Shown here: positions 46,322 through 57,928 of the stretch, in pieces | Position numbering within the stretch: position 1 is the stretch's first letter | How the letters are laid out: each line of letters opens with the position of its first letter | Source of the DNA: Pseudeuparius sepicola | Lineage: Eukaryota; Arthropoda; Insecta; Coleoptera; Anthribidae | Direction of reading: 5' to 3' | DNA: 64,000 bases | Assembly: GCA_963920635.1 (NCBI GenBank) | Contig: OY987301.1 | Span: 57,604,560 to 57,668,559 of the forward strand | Translations under genes and position numbers: made by a program | Notes under the pieces: model-generated | What the model saw: the letters and a program-made list of their open reading frames with translations, nothing else | Databases searched by the model: none | What the model was told of the DNA's origin: nothing

Positions 46322-47548
46322 CTATAATTTAAATCGTTTTAATAGTCTCGCACCGACAACCAAATCTTTTTGTAATTGTTGAATTAATTTGTCACCCTGT
46401 TTTTTTAATCGCTCCATTTCACGTCTTCTTTCTGCCTTCTTATCTTGTTCCACCTGTAGCTTCCGCTTCGTCGCTTCATACTTTCGTTTCAGCTCACCTG
46501 TCACCCCTTTGACATATGAAGATATATCGCCTTTTCCTTCCGTATTTTCGAACTCATCTTCACTGTCTTGAGTTGGTGGCAAGCTAATCACGCTGAAGGC
46601 GTCGTCGTCTTGAATTTTCATTTTTTTTGTGGCCGCACCCATACAATAGCGGTATCGTGAGTCACATGAGGACACCGGGGGCCCCAACAAATCGTCTTGA
46701 CTTGACGGCAGGGATGGACAGGCAGTTGACTGAAAAAAAAATTAGTGGGTATTTATAATATTTCTATCGTTCATAGGAACTTTTTAACACATCTGTTTTG
46801 ATAAAACACTTACTGGTATTATTATTTGCTGATGGATGATTGGTTTCCGGCAAGACGCAACTCGGGGATCACTAGTTGAGGGTTGATCTGTGGTAATCGG
46901 CGGCAAGACCGACGAATCCTCCCGACCAAGTGATGCAAGGGGTGGGCACGTTGTAGACTGAAAAAAATTCGCCTTTAAAATGTTTTCAACGGACTTTTTA
47001 ACACATTTTGAAAATAGTACTTACGGTTTTTTTGAGAGACAGGCTCGGTCTGTTGTTCATGACGGATGGAAAAGTGTGAACAGGTTTCTGGCAGGACGCA
47101 GGCTGTCCACTAGTTGACGGCTGAGACTCGGATTGAGACAGCGACAGGTCCGTCAAATCCTGACTCAGTGACGGCATGTCAAGGCATGTCTGAGAAAAAA
47201 AAACACTAGGTTTTAGGCTAAAAAATTCGCCTTTAAAATGTTTTCAACGGACTTTTTAACACATTTTGAAAATAGTACTTACTGGCTTTTTGAGAGACAG
47301 GCTCGGCCTCTTGTTCATGACGGCTGGAAAAGCGTGAACAGGTTTCTGGCAGGGCGTAGGCTGTCCACTAGTTGCAGGTTGGGATTCCAGGCCCAACAAA
47401 TCTTCTGGATAAAGCGACCGTATGTCTGAAGGTGAACAGGCGGTGGACTGAAAATTCGCGACTTTTAACGTTTTTCAACGGATTTTTAGCACATTTTGAA
47501 AATAGTACTTACTGGCTTCTTAAGGGACAGCGACGGCCTGTTGTTCAT
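46322..47548 (-). CDS. Five-exon gene, repeat-exon Ser/Pro-rich coiled-coil protein (left arm, intact)
   Basis: On the minus strand the exons are 47548-47513, 47447-47283, 47189-47025, 46957-46814 and 46729-46322 (12, 55, 55, 48 and 135 codons; 305 residues in total). All introns are short, phase 0, with GTAAGT donors and T-rich CAG acceptors. Exons 2-4 are duplicates of one module containing ATSGQPTPCQKPVHAFPA and NKRPSLSLKKP; even the introns are duplicated. The last exon encodes an acidic stretch (DSEDEFENTEGKGD) followed by a charged coiled coil ending in GARLLKRFKL. I start at the ATG of MNNRPSLSLKKP; the same module may extend upstream without an ATG. The function is unknown. Nuclear localisation is plausible from the basic stretches, but that is inference. 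Confidence 0.65.
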
Positions 47549-48223
47549 GGCTGGAGAACCGCTGGTAGATGGCTGTAGCGCGAAAGTAGATGGTCGGTAA
47601 AAAAAACGCGAATCTACATGCCAGCTGATTCCGTGACAATGCCTCACTACTTAGATAACCTCGTATCCAACGTAGTAAAAAAATAGTACGAAAATGCAAG
47701 CTATGCATTCTCGCCCCGGCCGAGATCCCGGCGTCTTGTCGACTCAGCAGTTAGAACAAAGACCCACAGATTTCCGTCGAATGGCCCAAATATTTCCTAA
47801 ACGAAAAATCTGATGCATGTCCCCAATTGTGGCCCGTGCCAGGCCGAAGGCCGGAACACAATTGGGGTTGGACGAACGCGTCAAGATTTTCGCGCATGCG
47901 CAGTAGCACAGAATCGATACCTTTTTCAAAATAATTTTTTTTCAAAAAATGAATTTTTCAAAGGTCCTAAGTCGATTGCAGGGTGAAATTTTGAGAAAAA
48001 AGTGACAGAAAGGCCTCAAATAAGCCACTAACTTTGACAAGACATAACGTAGAAGGCTCTGTTGTAAGTGGAAATATACAGAAGAGGACACTGACCAAAA
48101 AAAATGTAAAAAAATTCAGATAATATATAGAAGATCCAATAAAAAAAAACAATACGAGTAAATGAAAATTTCCAGTCGCCCTAACCTCTAGGCAAATCGT
48201 TGCTGACGGCAAACATAGCGTCA

Positions 48224-48658
48224 GGATTCGAACCTAAGACTATCACCGACCGTCGACGCGTCTCCTACCAAATATCTCCATTTTGGTCACGAGGTCACAG
48301 AAATCCGCTCCACATAATTTCCAGGAAATATTTCGTTATAATTAAAAAAAATTCAAACGGATTTTTGTCCTTTTGCAGCCGATACATAGCGATGACACCG
48401 GTAAATCAACCCGTTTTGTTGACAAAAAATATAGCAGACTCCCGCCTGACCTACACCGACGATCTGACCCTGCGCACATCTGACGTCATGGCGCCAAAAA
48501 AAAATCGCACCAGGATTCGAACCTAAATCGACGCTCAGACCAACCATCCTCGTAATTGATATAAGGTAGAATCTCGAAGAACAAGCCTTGGGGGTGGGAC
48601 CGGTGCCGAAGATGACCGAGGGGTTCACCTCGACAAAAATCGTACCTGGATTCGAACC
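48224..48658 (-). ncRNA. Three tRNA-like boxes, left arm
   Basis: GGTTCGAATCC, a perfect RNA polymerase III B box and tRNA T-loop, occurs on the minus strand at 48234-48224, 48523-48513 and 48658-48648. The last two are preceded by GGTTGGTC(A/T)GAGCG, typical of a tRNA D arm, with only about 10 bases between D and T arms. There is no anticodon arm, so they are not normal tRNAs. T runs follow in the sense direction. They could be pol III promoters or tRNA-derived SINE modules. Confidence 0.6.
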
Positions 48659-50293
48659 ATCGTAACGCTCTGACCAACCATCGACGCAACTACAAAATAA
48701 CTTGTCTCATCCAATTTTAGTTTTGGAAAATCGTGCCCGGATTCGATAAAAATTTATTCAAACCGAAGAAGTTATTAAAAAAGGAAATTTTCCAGTCTTC
48801 CAATTTTTGTCCATCCGTTGGCACACTGTATTTTGGTCGAGGGTCGTCTGCCATTCAGACTGGAGTTTTTTTTAAATATTTTTGTCAATTTCGTTGGTTA
48901 AAACTAATATTTCCCCCACACTGTGGAGCATCGTTGTCGAGGGAAGACACCCCAATTTTTTTGGAACTATAGGTTTTCAGCAATTTTAGAAAATTTTCAA
49001 GGTAATTTTTGCTGTTTTTATCATAATTTTAGCCTGGGTCAAGCTAGGTGGTAAACTACATAACCAAAAATAAAAAATACTGAACGTTATAAAATTTTAA
49101 AAAATTGTATTTTCAATGGATTTTTGTCCTATGAAAATTGTTCTTGTGTTAATTCAGTTTCAATGAGTTACTGATTGACTAAAGACTCTACAAAAATGTT
49201 TCAAATAAAAGTCGTGGCATATAAAGGGGCTAATCAAATGTTTATAAAAAAAAATCACAGATGACACAGGATATTCACCCATATAATGAAAATCAGCTGT
49301 TGCGCGGCATAACATATAGTATAGCCGATTAGATGATATATTTGAAAATCACGATACACCTGCATCAGCAGAAAATCCGAGCCCCTGACGTACTAATTGT
49401 TTACGTTGTACATCGCATCATATACGGTTCCACGTGGTTTCATTGGTTTCTTATTTACCATAATGTATCACATTTCCTGCTACCAAGGAGTCTACCTCGG
49501 ATTTCCACGTGTCTAGTTGAAGATTCCTGCCTAAATCGTTTGCGTTACATGATGATTTTCTCAATTTTTTCGTTTATTATTCTATCTGCAATTTTGCAAT
49601 GTCAATGAAATAGATGAGCGCTCAACGGCTAGGCGATATGTCTGCCGAGAATCTAACCTCGTGTTTTTTACAACTATTTCTACGTTATTATAAGCACGCG
49701 GTTCGCATATGTAGCCTGACGCCACGGAATTAGCTGAGTTCGACTTTTTCCCATACAAATTGAAAATTTTTATCATTGATGCACGGTAATAGGTACTGAT
49801 TTTTTTTTCAGATTTTTTATTTAGAAGATAATTGGGTGAATTTTGTAGCCTATTGTTCTATATGCGGTTTCAGCAAAATCGCTGAGTGCTCGACCAAACA
49901 AAGCAGGCGTCTGTTGGTGAACGCGTTTTCTCTTACTACACAGGGTGGCCCACCATGAACTGCATCGATCTATATATGGAAAACTAAAAGTAGGAAAATT
50001 CTGAAAATTTGGCACCTTACCAGTGCCGATGTGCGCTGCTCAACTAAAATATTTTGGTGAATCTGGCACTTTCGGTTATACCGGAAGTCGATATCAACTT
50101 TGTTATCTCAAATTGAACACCCTGTATATTATTGCATTTTTGGTTTCTAGGCATCATTTTGGAACAAAAACATACAACATGTCCTATGTCTAAATCCAAC
50201 CTAAAGTCAATTAGCAATTAATACGAGGAAACCGCGAAATTTCACAACGAATTTTTGGCATCGTGTAACAGAAGCCCTGACCTAGTGATCTCT

Positions 50294-50696
50294 GATGAGA
50301 AATAAATCCGTTCTTATACACAAAATATGAATAAAAATTACATTCAAAATGTGCTTAAATCTCGAAATTTTTAAATGGAAACCCCCATTTTTTCTAATGC
50401 GATCTTATTCACCACTAAAAATTATGAAACTTTGTGTAAGGTTTCCTATTCCTAAATGCATGGCCGCTTCATTAATTCTTGGCGTCGACGAAGACATATC
50501 GAATTACGTAGAAATTTTGAAAATACCACATTTCAGAGGAGTGTTTATGAGAGATAGGGTAAGATCACCCAAGAGTACGCACTTAATATTTAAAGTTAAA
50601 TAAATCGACAACAATAAGTAATATACAGATTTATTCGACCCAGTATAAATTCCTTACTACATTTAAGAATATGTAATGCAAAGAAATATTTTTTTT
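50294..50696. other. Loop of the giant palindrome
   Basis: This is the only unpaired part of the palindrome, 403 bp. It begins after CTAGTGATCTCT on the left and ends before AGAGATCACTAG on the right. It contains one open frame on the plus strand (50349-50603) and AT-rich DNA. Confidence 0.8.
50349..50603 (+). pseudogene. Loop ORF, fragment of a virus-like element protein
   Basis: An 84-residue frame starts at ATG 50349. Its second half, MAASLILGVDEDISNYVEIL and KIPHFRGVFMRD, resembles, by memory of the motif, a conserved N-terminal part of cysteine-protease-like proteins in Polinton/adintovirus-type elements. The frame becomes unrelated after MRD, and no catalytic region follows, so it is a fragment. 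Together with the polymerase-neighbour fragment in each arm it suggests that the palindrome contains pieces of a large virus-like element. This is an assignment without a search. Confidence 0.35.
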
Positions 50697-52349
50697 AGAG
50701 ATCACTAGGTCAGGGCTTCTGTTACACGATGCCAAAAATTCGTTGTGAAATTTCGCGGTTTCATCGTATTAATTGCTAATTGACTTTAGGTCTGCACTTG
50801 CAATTTTTTTTCGGAAAAATGCAAATATCTCAAAAAAAGGTTGGATTTAGACATAGGACATGTTGTATGTTTTTGTTCCAAAATGATGCCTAGAAACCAA
50901 AAATGCAATAATATACAGGGTGTTCAATTTGAGATAACAAAGTTGATATCGACTTCCGGTATAATCGAAAGTGCCAGATTCACCAAAATATTTATTTGAG
51001 CAGCGCCCATCGGCATTGGTAAGGTGCAAAATTTTCAGAATTTTCCTACTTTTAGTTTTCCATATATAGATCGATGCAGTTCATGGTGGGCCACCCTGTG
51101 TAGTAAGAGAAAACGCGTTCACCAACAGACGCCTGCTTTGTTTGGTCGAGCACTCAGCGATTTTGCTGAAACCGCATATAGAACAATAGGCTACAAAATT
51201 CACCCAATTATCTTCTAAATCAAAAATCTGAAAAAAAAATCAGTACCCATTACCGTGCATCAATGATAAAAATTTTCAATTTGTATGGGAAAAAGTCGAA
51301 CTCAGCTAATTCCGTGGCGTCAGGCTACATATGCGAACCGCGTGCTTATAATAACGTAGAAATAGTTGTAAAAAACACGAGGTTAGATTCTCGGCAGACA
51401 TATCGCCTAGCCGTTGAGCGCTCATCTATTTCATTGACATTGCAAAATTGCAGATAGAATAATAAACGAAAAAATTGAGAAAATCATCATGTAACGCAAA
51501 CGATTTAGGCAGGAATCTTCAACTAGACACGTGGAAATCCGAGGTAGACTCCTTGGTAGCAGGAAATGTGATACATTATGGTAAATAAGAAACCAATGAA
51601 ACCACGTGGAACCGTATATGATGCGATGTACAACGTAAACAATTAGTACGTCAGGGGCTCGGATTTTCTGCTGATGCAGGTGTATCGTGATTTCCAAATA
51701 TATCATCTAATCGGCTATACTATATGTTATGCCGCGCAACAGCTGATTTTCATTATATGGGTGAATATCGTGTGTCATCTGTGATTTTTTTTTATAAACA
51801 TTTGATTAGCCCCTTTATATGCCACGACTTTTATTTGAAACATTTTTGTAGAGTCTTTAGTCAATCAGTAACTCATTGAAACTGAATTAACACAAGAACA
51901 ATTTTCATAGGACAAAAATCCATTGAAAATACAATTTTTTAAAATTTTATAACGTTCAGTATTTTTTATTTTTGGTTACGTAGTTTACCACCTAGCTTGA
52001 CCCAGGCTAAAATTATGATAAAAACAGCAAAAATTACCTTGAAAATTTTCTAAAATTGCTGAAAACCTATAGTTCCAAGAAAATTGGGGTGTCTTCCCTC
52101 GACAACGATGCTCCACAGGGTGGGGGAAATATTAGTTTTAACCAACGAAATTGACAAAAATATTTAAAAAAAACTCCAGTCTGAATGGCAGACGACCCTC
52201 GACCAAAATACAGTGTGCCAACGGATGGACAAAAATTGGAAGACTGGAAAATTTCCTTTTTTAATAACTTCTTCGGTTTGAATAAATTTTTATCGAATCC
52301 GGGCACGATTTTCGAAAACTAAAATTGGGTGAGACAAGTTATTTTGTAG

Positions 52350-52816
52350 TTGCGTCGATGGTTGGTCAGAGCGTTACGATGGTTCGAATCCAGGTACGAT
52401 TTTTGTCGAGGTGAACCCCTCGGTCATCTTCGGCACCGGTCCCACCCCCAAGGCTTGTTCTTCGAGATTCTACCTTATATCAATTACGAGGATGGTTGGT
52501 CTGAGCGTCGATTTAGGTTCGAATCCTGGTGCGATTTTTTTTTGGCGCCATGACGTCAGATGTGCGCAGGGTCAGATCGTCGGTGTAGGTCAGGCGGGAG
52601 TCTGCTATATTTTTTGTCAACAAAACGGGTTGATTTACCGGTGTCATCGCTATGTATCGGCTGCAAAAGGACAAAAATCCGTTTGAATTTTTTTTAAATT
52701 ATAACGAAATATTTCCTGGAGATTATGTGGAGCGGATTTCTGTGACCTCGTGACCAAAATGGAGATATTTGGTAGGAGACGCGTCGACGGTCGGTGATAG
52801 TCTTAGGTTCGAATCC
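52350..52816 (+). ncRNA. Three tRNA-like boxes, right arm
   Basis: Mirror copies of the left-arm boxes: GGTTCGAATCC at 52381-52391, 52516-52526 and 52806-52816. GATGGTTGGTCAGAGCGT and GATGGTTGGTCTGAGCGT precede the first two. T runs of 5 and 9 follow them, as expected for pol III termination. An anticodon arm is missing, as in the left arm. Confidence 0.6.
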
Positions 52817-53528
52817 TGACGCTATGTTTGCCGTCAGCAACGATTTGCCTAGAGGTTAGGGCGACTGGAAATTTTCATTTACTCGTATTGTTTTTTTTTT
52901 TATTGGATCTTATATATTATCTGAATTTTTTTTAAATTTTTTTTGGTCAGTGTCCTTTTCTGTATATTTCCACTTACAACAGAGCCTTCTACGTTATGTC
53001 TTGTCAAAGTTAGTGGCTTATTTGAGGCCTTTCTGTCACTTTTTTCTCAAAATTTCACCCTGCAATCGACTTAGGACCTTTGAAAAATTCATTTTTTGAA
53101 AAAAAATTATTTTGAAAAAGGTATCGATTCTGTGCTACTGCGCATGCGCGAAAATCTTGACGCGTTCGTCCAACCCCAATTGTGTTCCGGCCTTCGGCCT
53201 GGCACGGGCCACAATTGGGGACATGCATCAGATTTTTCGTTTAGGAAATATTTGGGCCATTCGACGGAAATCTGTGGGTCTTTGTTCTAACTGCTGAGTC
53301 GACAAGACGCCGGGATCTCGGCCGAACGGAAGCGTGGCTGGTATAGGAGCCGGGGCGTCTGACCGAGAATGCATAGCTTGCATTTTCGTACTATTTTTTT
53401 ACTACGTTGGATACGAGGTTATCTAAGTAGTGAGGCATTGTCACGGAATCAGCTGGCATGTAGATTCGCGTTTTTTTTACCGACCATCTACTTTCGCGCT
53501 ACAGCCATCTACCAGCGGTTCTCCAGCC

Positions 53529-56500
53529 ATGAACAACAGGTCGTCGCTGTCCCTTAAGAAGCCAGTAAGTACTATTTTCAAAATGTGCTAAAAATCCGTT
53601 GAAAAACGTTAAAAGTCGCGAATTTTCAGTCCACCGCCTGTTCACCTTCAGACATACGGTCGCTTTTTCCAGAAGATTGGTTGGGCCTGGAATCCCAACC
53701 TGCAACTAGTGGACAGCCTACGCCCTGCCAGAAACCTGTTCACGCTTTTCCAGCCGTCATGAACAAGAGGCCGAGCCTGTCTCTCAAAAAGCCAGTAAGT
53801 ACTATTTTCAAAATGTGTTAAAAAGTCCGTTGAAAACATTTTAAAGGCGAATTTTTTAGCCTAAAACCTAGTGTTTTTTTTTTCTCAGACATGCCTTGAC
53901 ATGCCGTCACTGAGTCAGGATTTGACGGACCTGTCGCAGTCTCAATCCGAGTCTCAGCCGTCAACTAGTGGACAGCCTGCGTCCTGCCAGAAACCTGTTC
54001 ACACTTTTCCATCCGTCATGAACAACAGACCGAGCCTGTCTCTCAAAAAAACCGTAAGTACTATTTTCAAAATGTGTTAAAAAGTCCGTTGAAAACATTT
54101 TAAAGGCGAATTTTTTTCAGTCTACAACGTGCCCACCCCTTGCATCACTTGGTCGGGAGGATTCGTCGGTCTTGCCGCCGATTACCACAGATCAACCCTC
54201 AACTAGTGATCCCCGAGTTGCGTCTTGCCGGAAACCAATCATCCATCAGCAAATAATAATACCAGTAAGTGTTTTATCAAAACAGATGTGTTAAAAAGTT
54301 CATATGAACGATAGAAATATTATAAATACCCACTATTTTTTTTTTCAGTCAACTGCCTGTCCATCCCTGCCGTCAAGTCAAGACGATTTGTTGGGGCCCC
54401 CGGTGTCCTCATGTGACTCACGATACCGCTATTGTATGGGTGCGGCCACAAAAAAATGAAAATTCAAGACGACGACGCCTTCAGCGTGATTAGCTTGCCA
54501 CCAACTCAAGACAGTGAAGATGAGTTCGAAAATACGGAAGGAAAAGGCGATATATCTTCATATGTCAAAGGGGTGACAGGTGAGCTGAAACGAAAATATG
54601 AAGCGACGAAGCGGAAGCTACAGGTGGAACAAGATAAGAAGGCAGAAAGGAGACGTGAAATGGAGCGATTAAAAAAACAGGACAAAAAGTGTTACGCTAA
54701 AAAGACAGCTCTCAATCCAAGAGGTAGTTCTTTTGAAATTTTGGTGGATCATGCTTGTGAAAGAAATGGTTTTGTTTAGAAAAATCAATTCGTTGTAGTT
54801 GGAGTAAATAAACGGGTAAAAACTTCGAATGGTTTATTTAATTTGTTCACGGTACCATTTTTGTTGGTGGTCTCACTTGGTCGAAGAGATTTTGTTTCAT
54901 CGTCTAATAAACCCTCTTAGCTTTCGGAAGATGTTTGCGCTAGGTTTGCATTGATTTTTCTTGGCTTTGTAGTAATTTGTTTCCTGAAAAATAGTGAGTT
55001 AGGAATGTACCTAGGTGCTATATGCTGTTGATGAGTCGTAGTGCAAGTGGTTTTGTTGTGAACTTACCTTCTGTGGTTGGTCTTCGAGCTCTGTCGAGCG
55101 AACAATGTTTTCGTTTTGTTCAGATTGGTTTTGGCTGCTTTTAGCAGTTCTCAGAGCCTTCGCGGTTTGTTACTAGCTTGTGGGACCTAGAATAAAAAGG
55201 AATATCGTTAGTTATTAGAAGAATAAAGGACGTACGACAAGTTTTTTTAGGTTATGTTTTGATTTCAACTTGGATTTATTTTCGAAATACTTGTCCACCG
55301 ATTATCGAATATTATTTGCTGTTCTACTTACTGATGTTGCTGATGTTCCGCACATTCCGTAGTTTAATGATATCCAATCTTTTGTTCCACAAAATAAATT
55401 GCCAAGTGACGTTCACATACTTGCGACTACAGTGACACCTGTTGGACATTGCCACAAGTTGATCGCATTGCTTGTCATTGGGCCACCTAACGAGTTGTCG
55501 CGCCATCTGTCTGTGTCGGCGTGATGTTTCTCCCTTGTGTACTTCAAGGATTATTTCGACTGCCTGCACGTGTAACTGGAGGTCCAATACAAATTATGGT
55601 TGTGATTGATGCTTATTGGTCCTCTATCCGCTTTTGTGGGATTAAATTGCTCTGCTGAAAAATTGGAACCTGGAACCTACGTAAAAGAGTCCCACTCCAT
55701 CTTGGGAGTAATAATACCTGCTGAACCATTGTTCGGATTCATAAAAAATTGGTGTCGACTCACTGAATTTCCAACGGTAAATTCAAGGTTATTTTGGGAG
55801 AAGTTGAACTGGAAAAAAACCCTCGTTTGGGTTTTTTTTTTCGGGTCCAGCCTGTTTTTTTTCTGCTGGAACTGATTTGTTTTCATTGGACTGCAAGTTT
55901 TGAATTTTGGTTTTGACTACAAGATCCGGGTGTACCTACATTATCCCTTGAGGCGCCGGAGTGACGGAGTGCACTTTGTTACCACCTGATCGCTCTGTGG
56001 ATGGCTAAGAGGACCTTCATCTGAGGACCTCGCCGCATTGAGGGGTCACCAACAGCTAAGTGTTGCATGATCATTTTCTTTTTATATGTCAAAAACATTT
56101 ATCGTGTGAATAAGGGAGAGCGTATGCTATCACAGCTCCTTCCTGCGTACGTCGTGACGTTTTGCGTTTATTTGTTATGAACAATAGCGTTCGTCGTGTT
56201 GAACTTTTGCGTATAGGTTATGATCTTGCTGCGTATGTTATTGATCTTATGCGATTGTTGTGTAAACTGCACGTGTACACGTTCGGGGATATAAACCAAC
56301 TTGTAGTATCACATTCTTTGAGTATTATTATTAATAACATCAATTTATTTTAAAATCTCTTTAAGAATAACTTGTCGGTGAATCTAGGAAGACCTAGACA
56401 GTTGTATTATTTTGGATAGTGGTGTAGAGCACCAAAAGATAATAATTACAACTTTGTTTGTCTGTCAACAGCCAATGTTTACTGTTTGTCCGAACCCTAG

Positions 56501-56875
56501 TAAGTTTAGTAAATTTAGTATACGGTCCGAAATCTTGTTTTATTTTATTTTTATTATTATTTAAATTGAATTTCGAGTTTGGCAAAAATACCTACCGAGA
56601 ATTTTCTTGGTTTGTTTCTCACTTACATAGAGTGAGGGGTGGTAACAAACTAAGTGGCGCCTTCCCCGTCATCTTTATACCCACGCCCGTCTTCACTGTT
56701 TAAAAGCTGGCGGCTACCACACCTTCATCGACGAATACATTGGTATACATGGTAGGTAATCTATACATTTTTTAGACAACAATCAATAGCGTTGCAAAAG
56801 GGTGACAAATTAATTCAACAATTACAAAAAGATTTGGTTGTCGGTGCGAGACTATTAAAACGATTTAAATTATAG
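53529..56875 (+). pseudogene. Right-arm copy of the five-exon gene, broken
   Basis: The exons are 53529-53564, 53630-53794, 53889-54053, 54121-54264 and 54349 onward, all with the same lengths as in the left arm. The fifth exon has seven As instead of eight after GCGGCCAC (54450-54456), which shifts the frame to a stop. Further on, a 2.1-kb segment (54682-56798) separates the coiled-coil part from its end, ATTACAAAAAGATTTGG...TAG at 56875. The right copy is therefore non-functional as a whole, although an internal ATG could restart at the acidic part. Confidence 0.7.
54682..56798. other. 2.1-kb segment present only in the right arm
   Basis: The left arm reads straight from AAAAAAACAGG to GTGACAAATT, while the right arm has 2117 bp between, with AGG on both sides. 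This is either an insertion with a 3-bp duplication or, less likely, a deletion from the left arm through AGG microhomology. Terminal inverted repeats are not evident. A minus-strand frame at 55324-55587 (HVQAVEIILEVHKGETSRRH) and one at 56162-56353 are open but unrecognised. Confidence 0.6.
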
Positions 56876-57472
56876 AATTTTTTAAGGTATTGTTTTAGCC
56901 TGGCACCCTTTTATTCCTGCTTTTTTGCTTCTTTTTCATATATATTTTTGTTTAAGTTATATATTTTTGTTTATTATCCTTTTGTATTCTGACATTTTTT
57001 TAACCTAATTACATATTTTTTTACTATTTTCGTTTTTTTTTGTCCAAACCCTAGTTCCAAAAAATATATATAAAATCAGTAAGTATATTTTCTAACTTAT
57101 TCTCTCTCCTGCTACATAATTACATATTTTTTACTATAGTGCATGGATCCTAGTAAAAAAATTTCTCAATTGCCTTTGTTCTTCTTTGTTCTCTAGGCGC
57201 TGTGTCCAAATATTCTCACATCTTATTAAATCAGTACGGGTTCAAAACACAAATCCTCCAAATATGCGGTTCTTTGCCTTTTGCTTAAAAATTTCCACTG
57301 ATGAAAACGAAATAAGCCCACTATATTTCAAACAGGTCTGAAACCTAAGTGTTTTTTAATTAAGAATAAAACAATGTTGTAGCATTCAAGATATATTTAA
57401 ACACGATAGGTCCAATGATTTAACTGTAAGTAATATAATCCTACATATTCTAAAAAATGTGAATTCATATCA

Positions 57473-57928
57473 TTAGTAATCTTTCGAAGCGTTTTCAATA
57501 GAAATTTTTGCGTGTTGTCCCCTAAAAAACTCTAACTTGTTAATGTTTATTTGTAAATTTACAATAGCCTTCAGAGTCCAGCCATAGTCTCTATGCTCAA
57601 ATTCATCCAGATCGTTACATATAGGATCCTCCACGTTATCCCGAAACCACTGTACCATGTTCATATGATGAGAAATAATCTCATTTTTAGTGTTGAAATA
57701 TTTAAGCTCTTCGACGATCATCTCTTTTGTACCACGTTCAAACAATCCACAGAACATTGTATTGACCTTGATCATCTCATTTCTTTTTATACTATTTTTT
57801 ATTCTCCTACTGAAAAGGACTGAACAATCTTTAAAAAATGCTTTGACGTCTATCTTGTGCTTCAAATTGACAAATAATCCAGTACGAATATATCGGCCCA
57901 CTTGACACGCTGGTATGCAGTTTCCTTT
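57473..57928 (-). CDS. Mirror copy of the polymerase-neighbour fragment (right arm)
   Basis: Base for base the same protein as 45307-45762 on the opposite strand: open from 57928 to a stop at 57473. The lack of any amino-acid change between arms contrasts with the broken state of the neighbouring five-exon gene, and suggests that the arms are young or kept alike by gene conversion. Confidence 0.4.
   Translation of the reverse strand, partial: KGNCIPACQVGRYIRTGLFVNLKHKIDVKAFFKDCSVLFSRRIKNSIKRNEMIKVNTMFCGLFERGTKEMIVEELKYFNTKNEIISHHMNMVQWFRDNVEDPICNDLDEFEHRDYGWTLKAIVNLQININKLEFFRGQHAKISIENASKDY

Noticed and set aside
47744..47945. Overlapping small frames in both arms (also 53096-53297)
   Set aside because: Two overlapping frames in the same place, no motif, lie upstream of the five-exon gene; probably chance.
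49333..49608. 91-codon frame on plus, mirrored at 51431-51706
   Set aside because: Open in both arms, but the arms are almost identical so this gives no independent support; hydrophobic and without motif.
52350..52540. True tRNA genes
   Set aside because: B box and D-arm-like words are present, but there is no room for an anticodon arm and no 7-bp acceptor stem was found.
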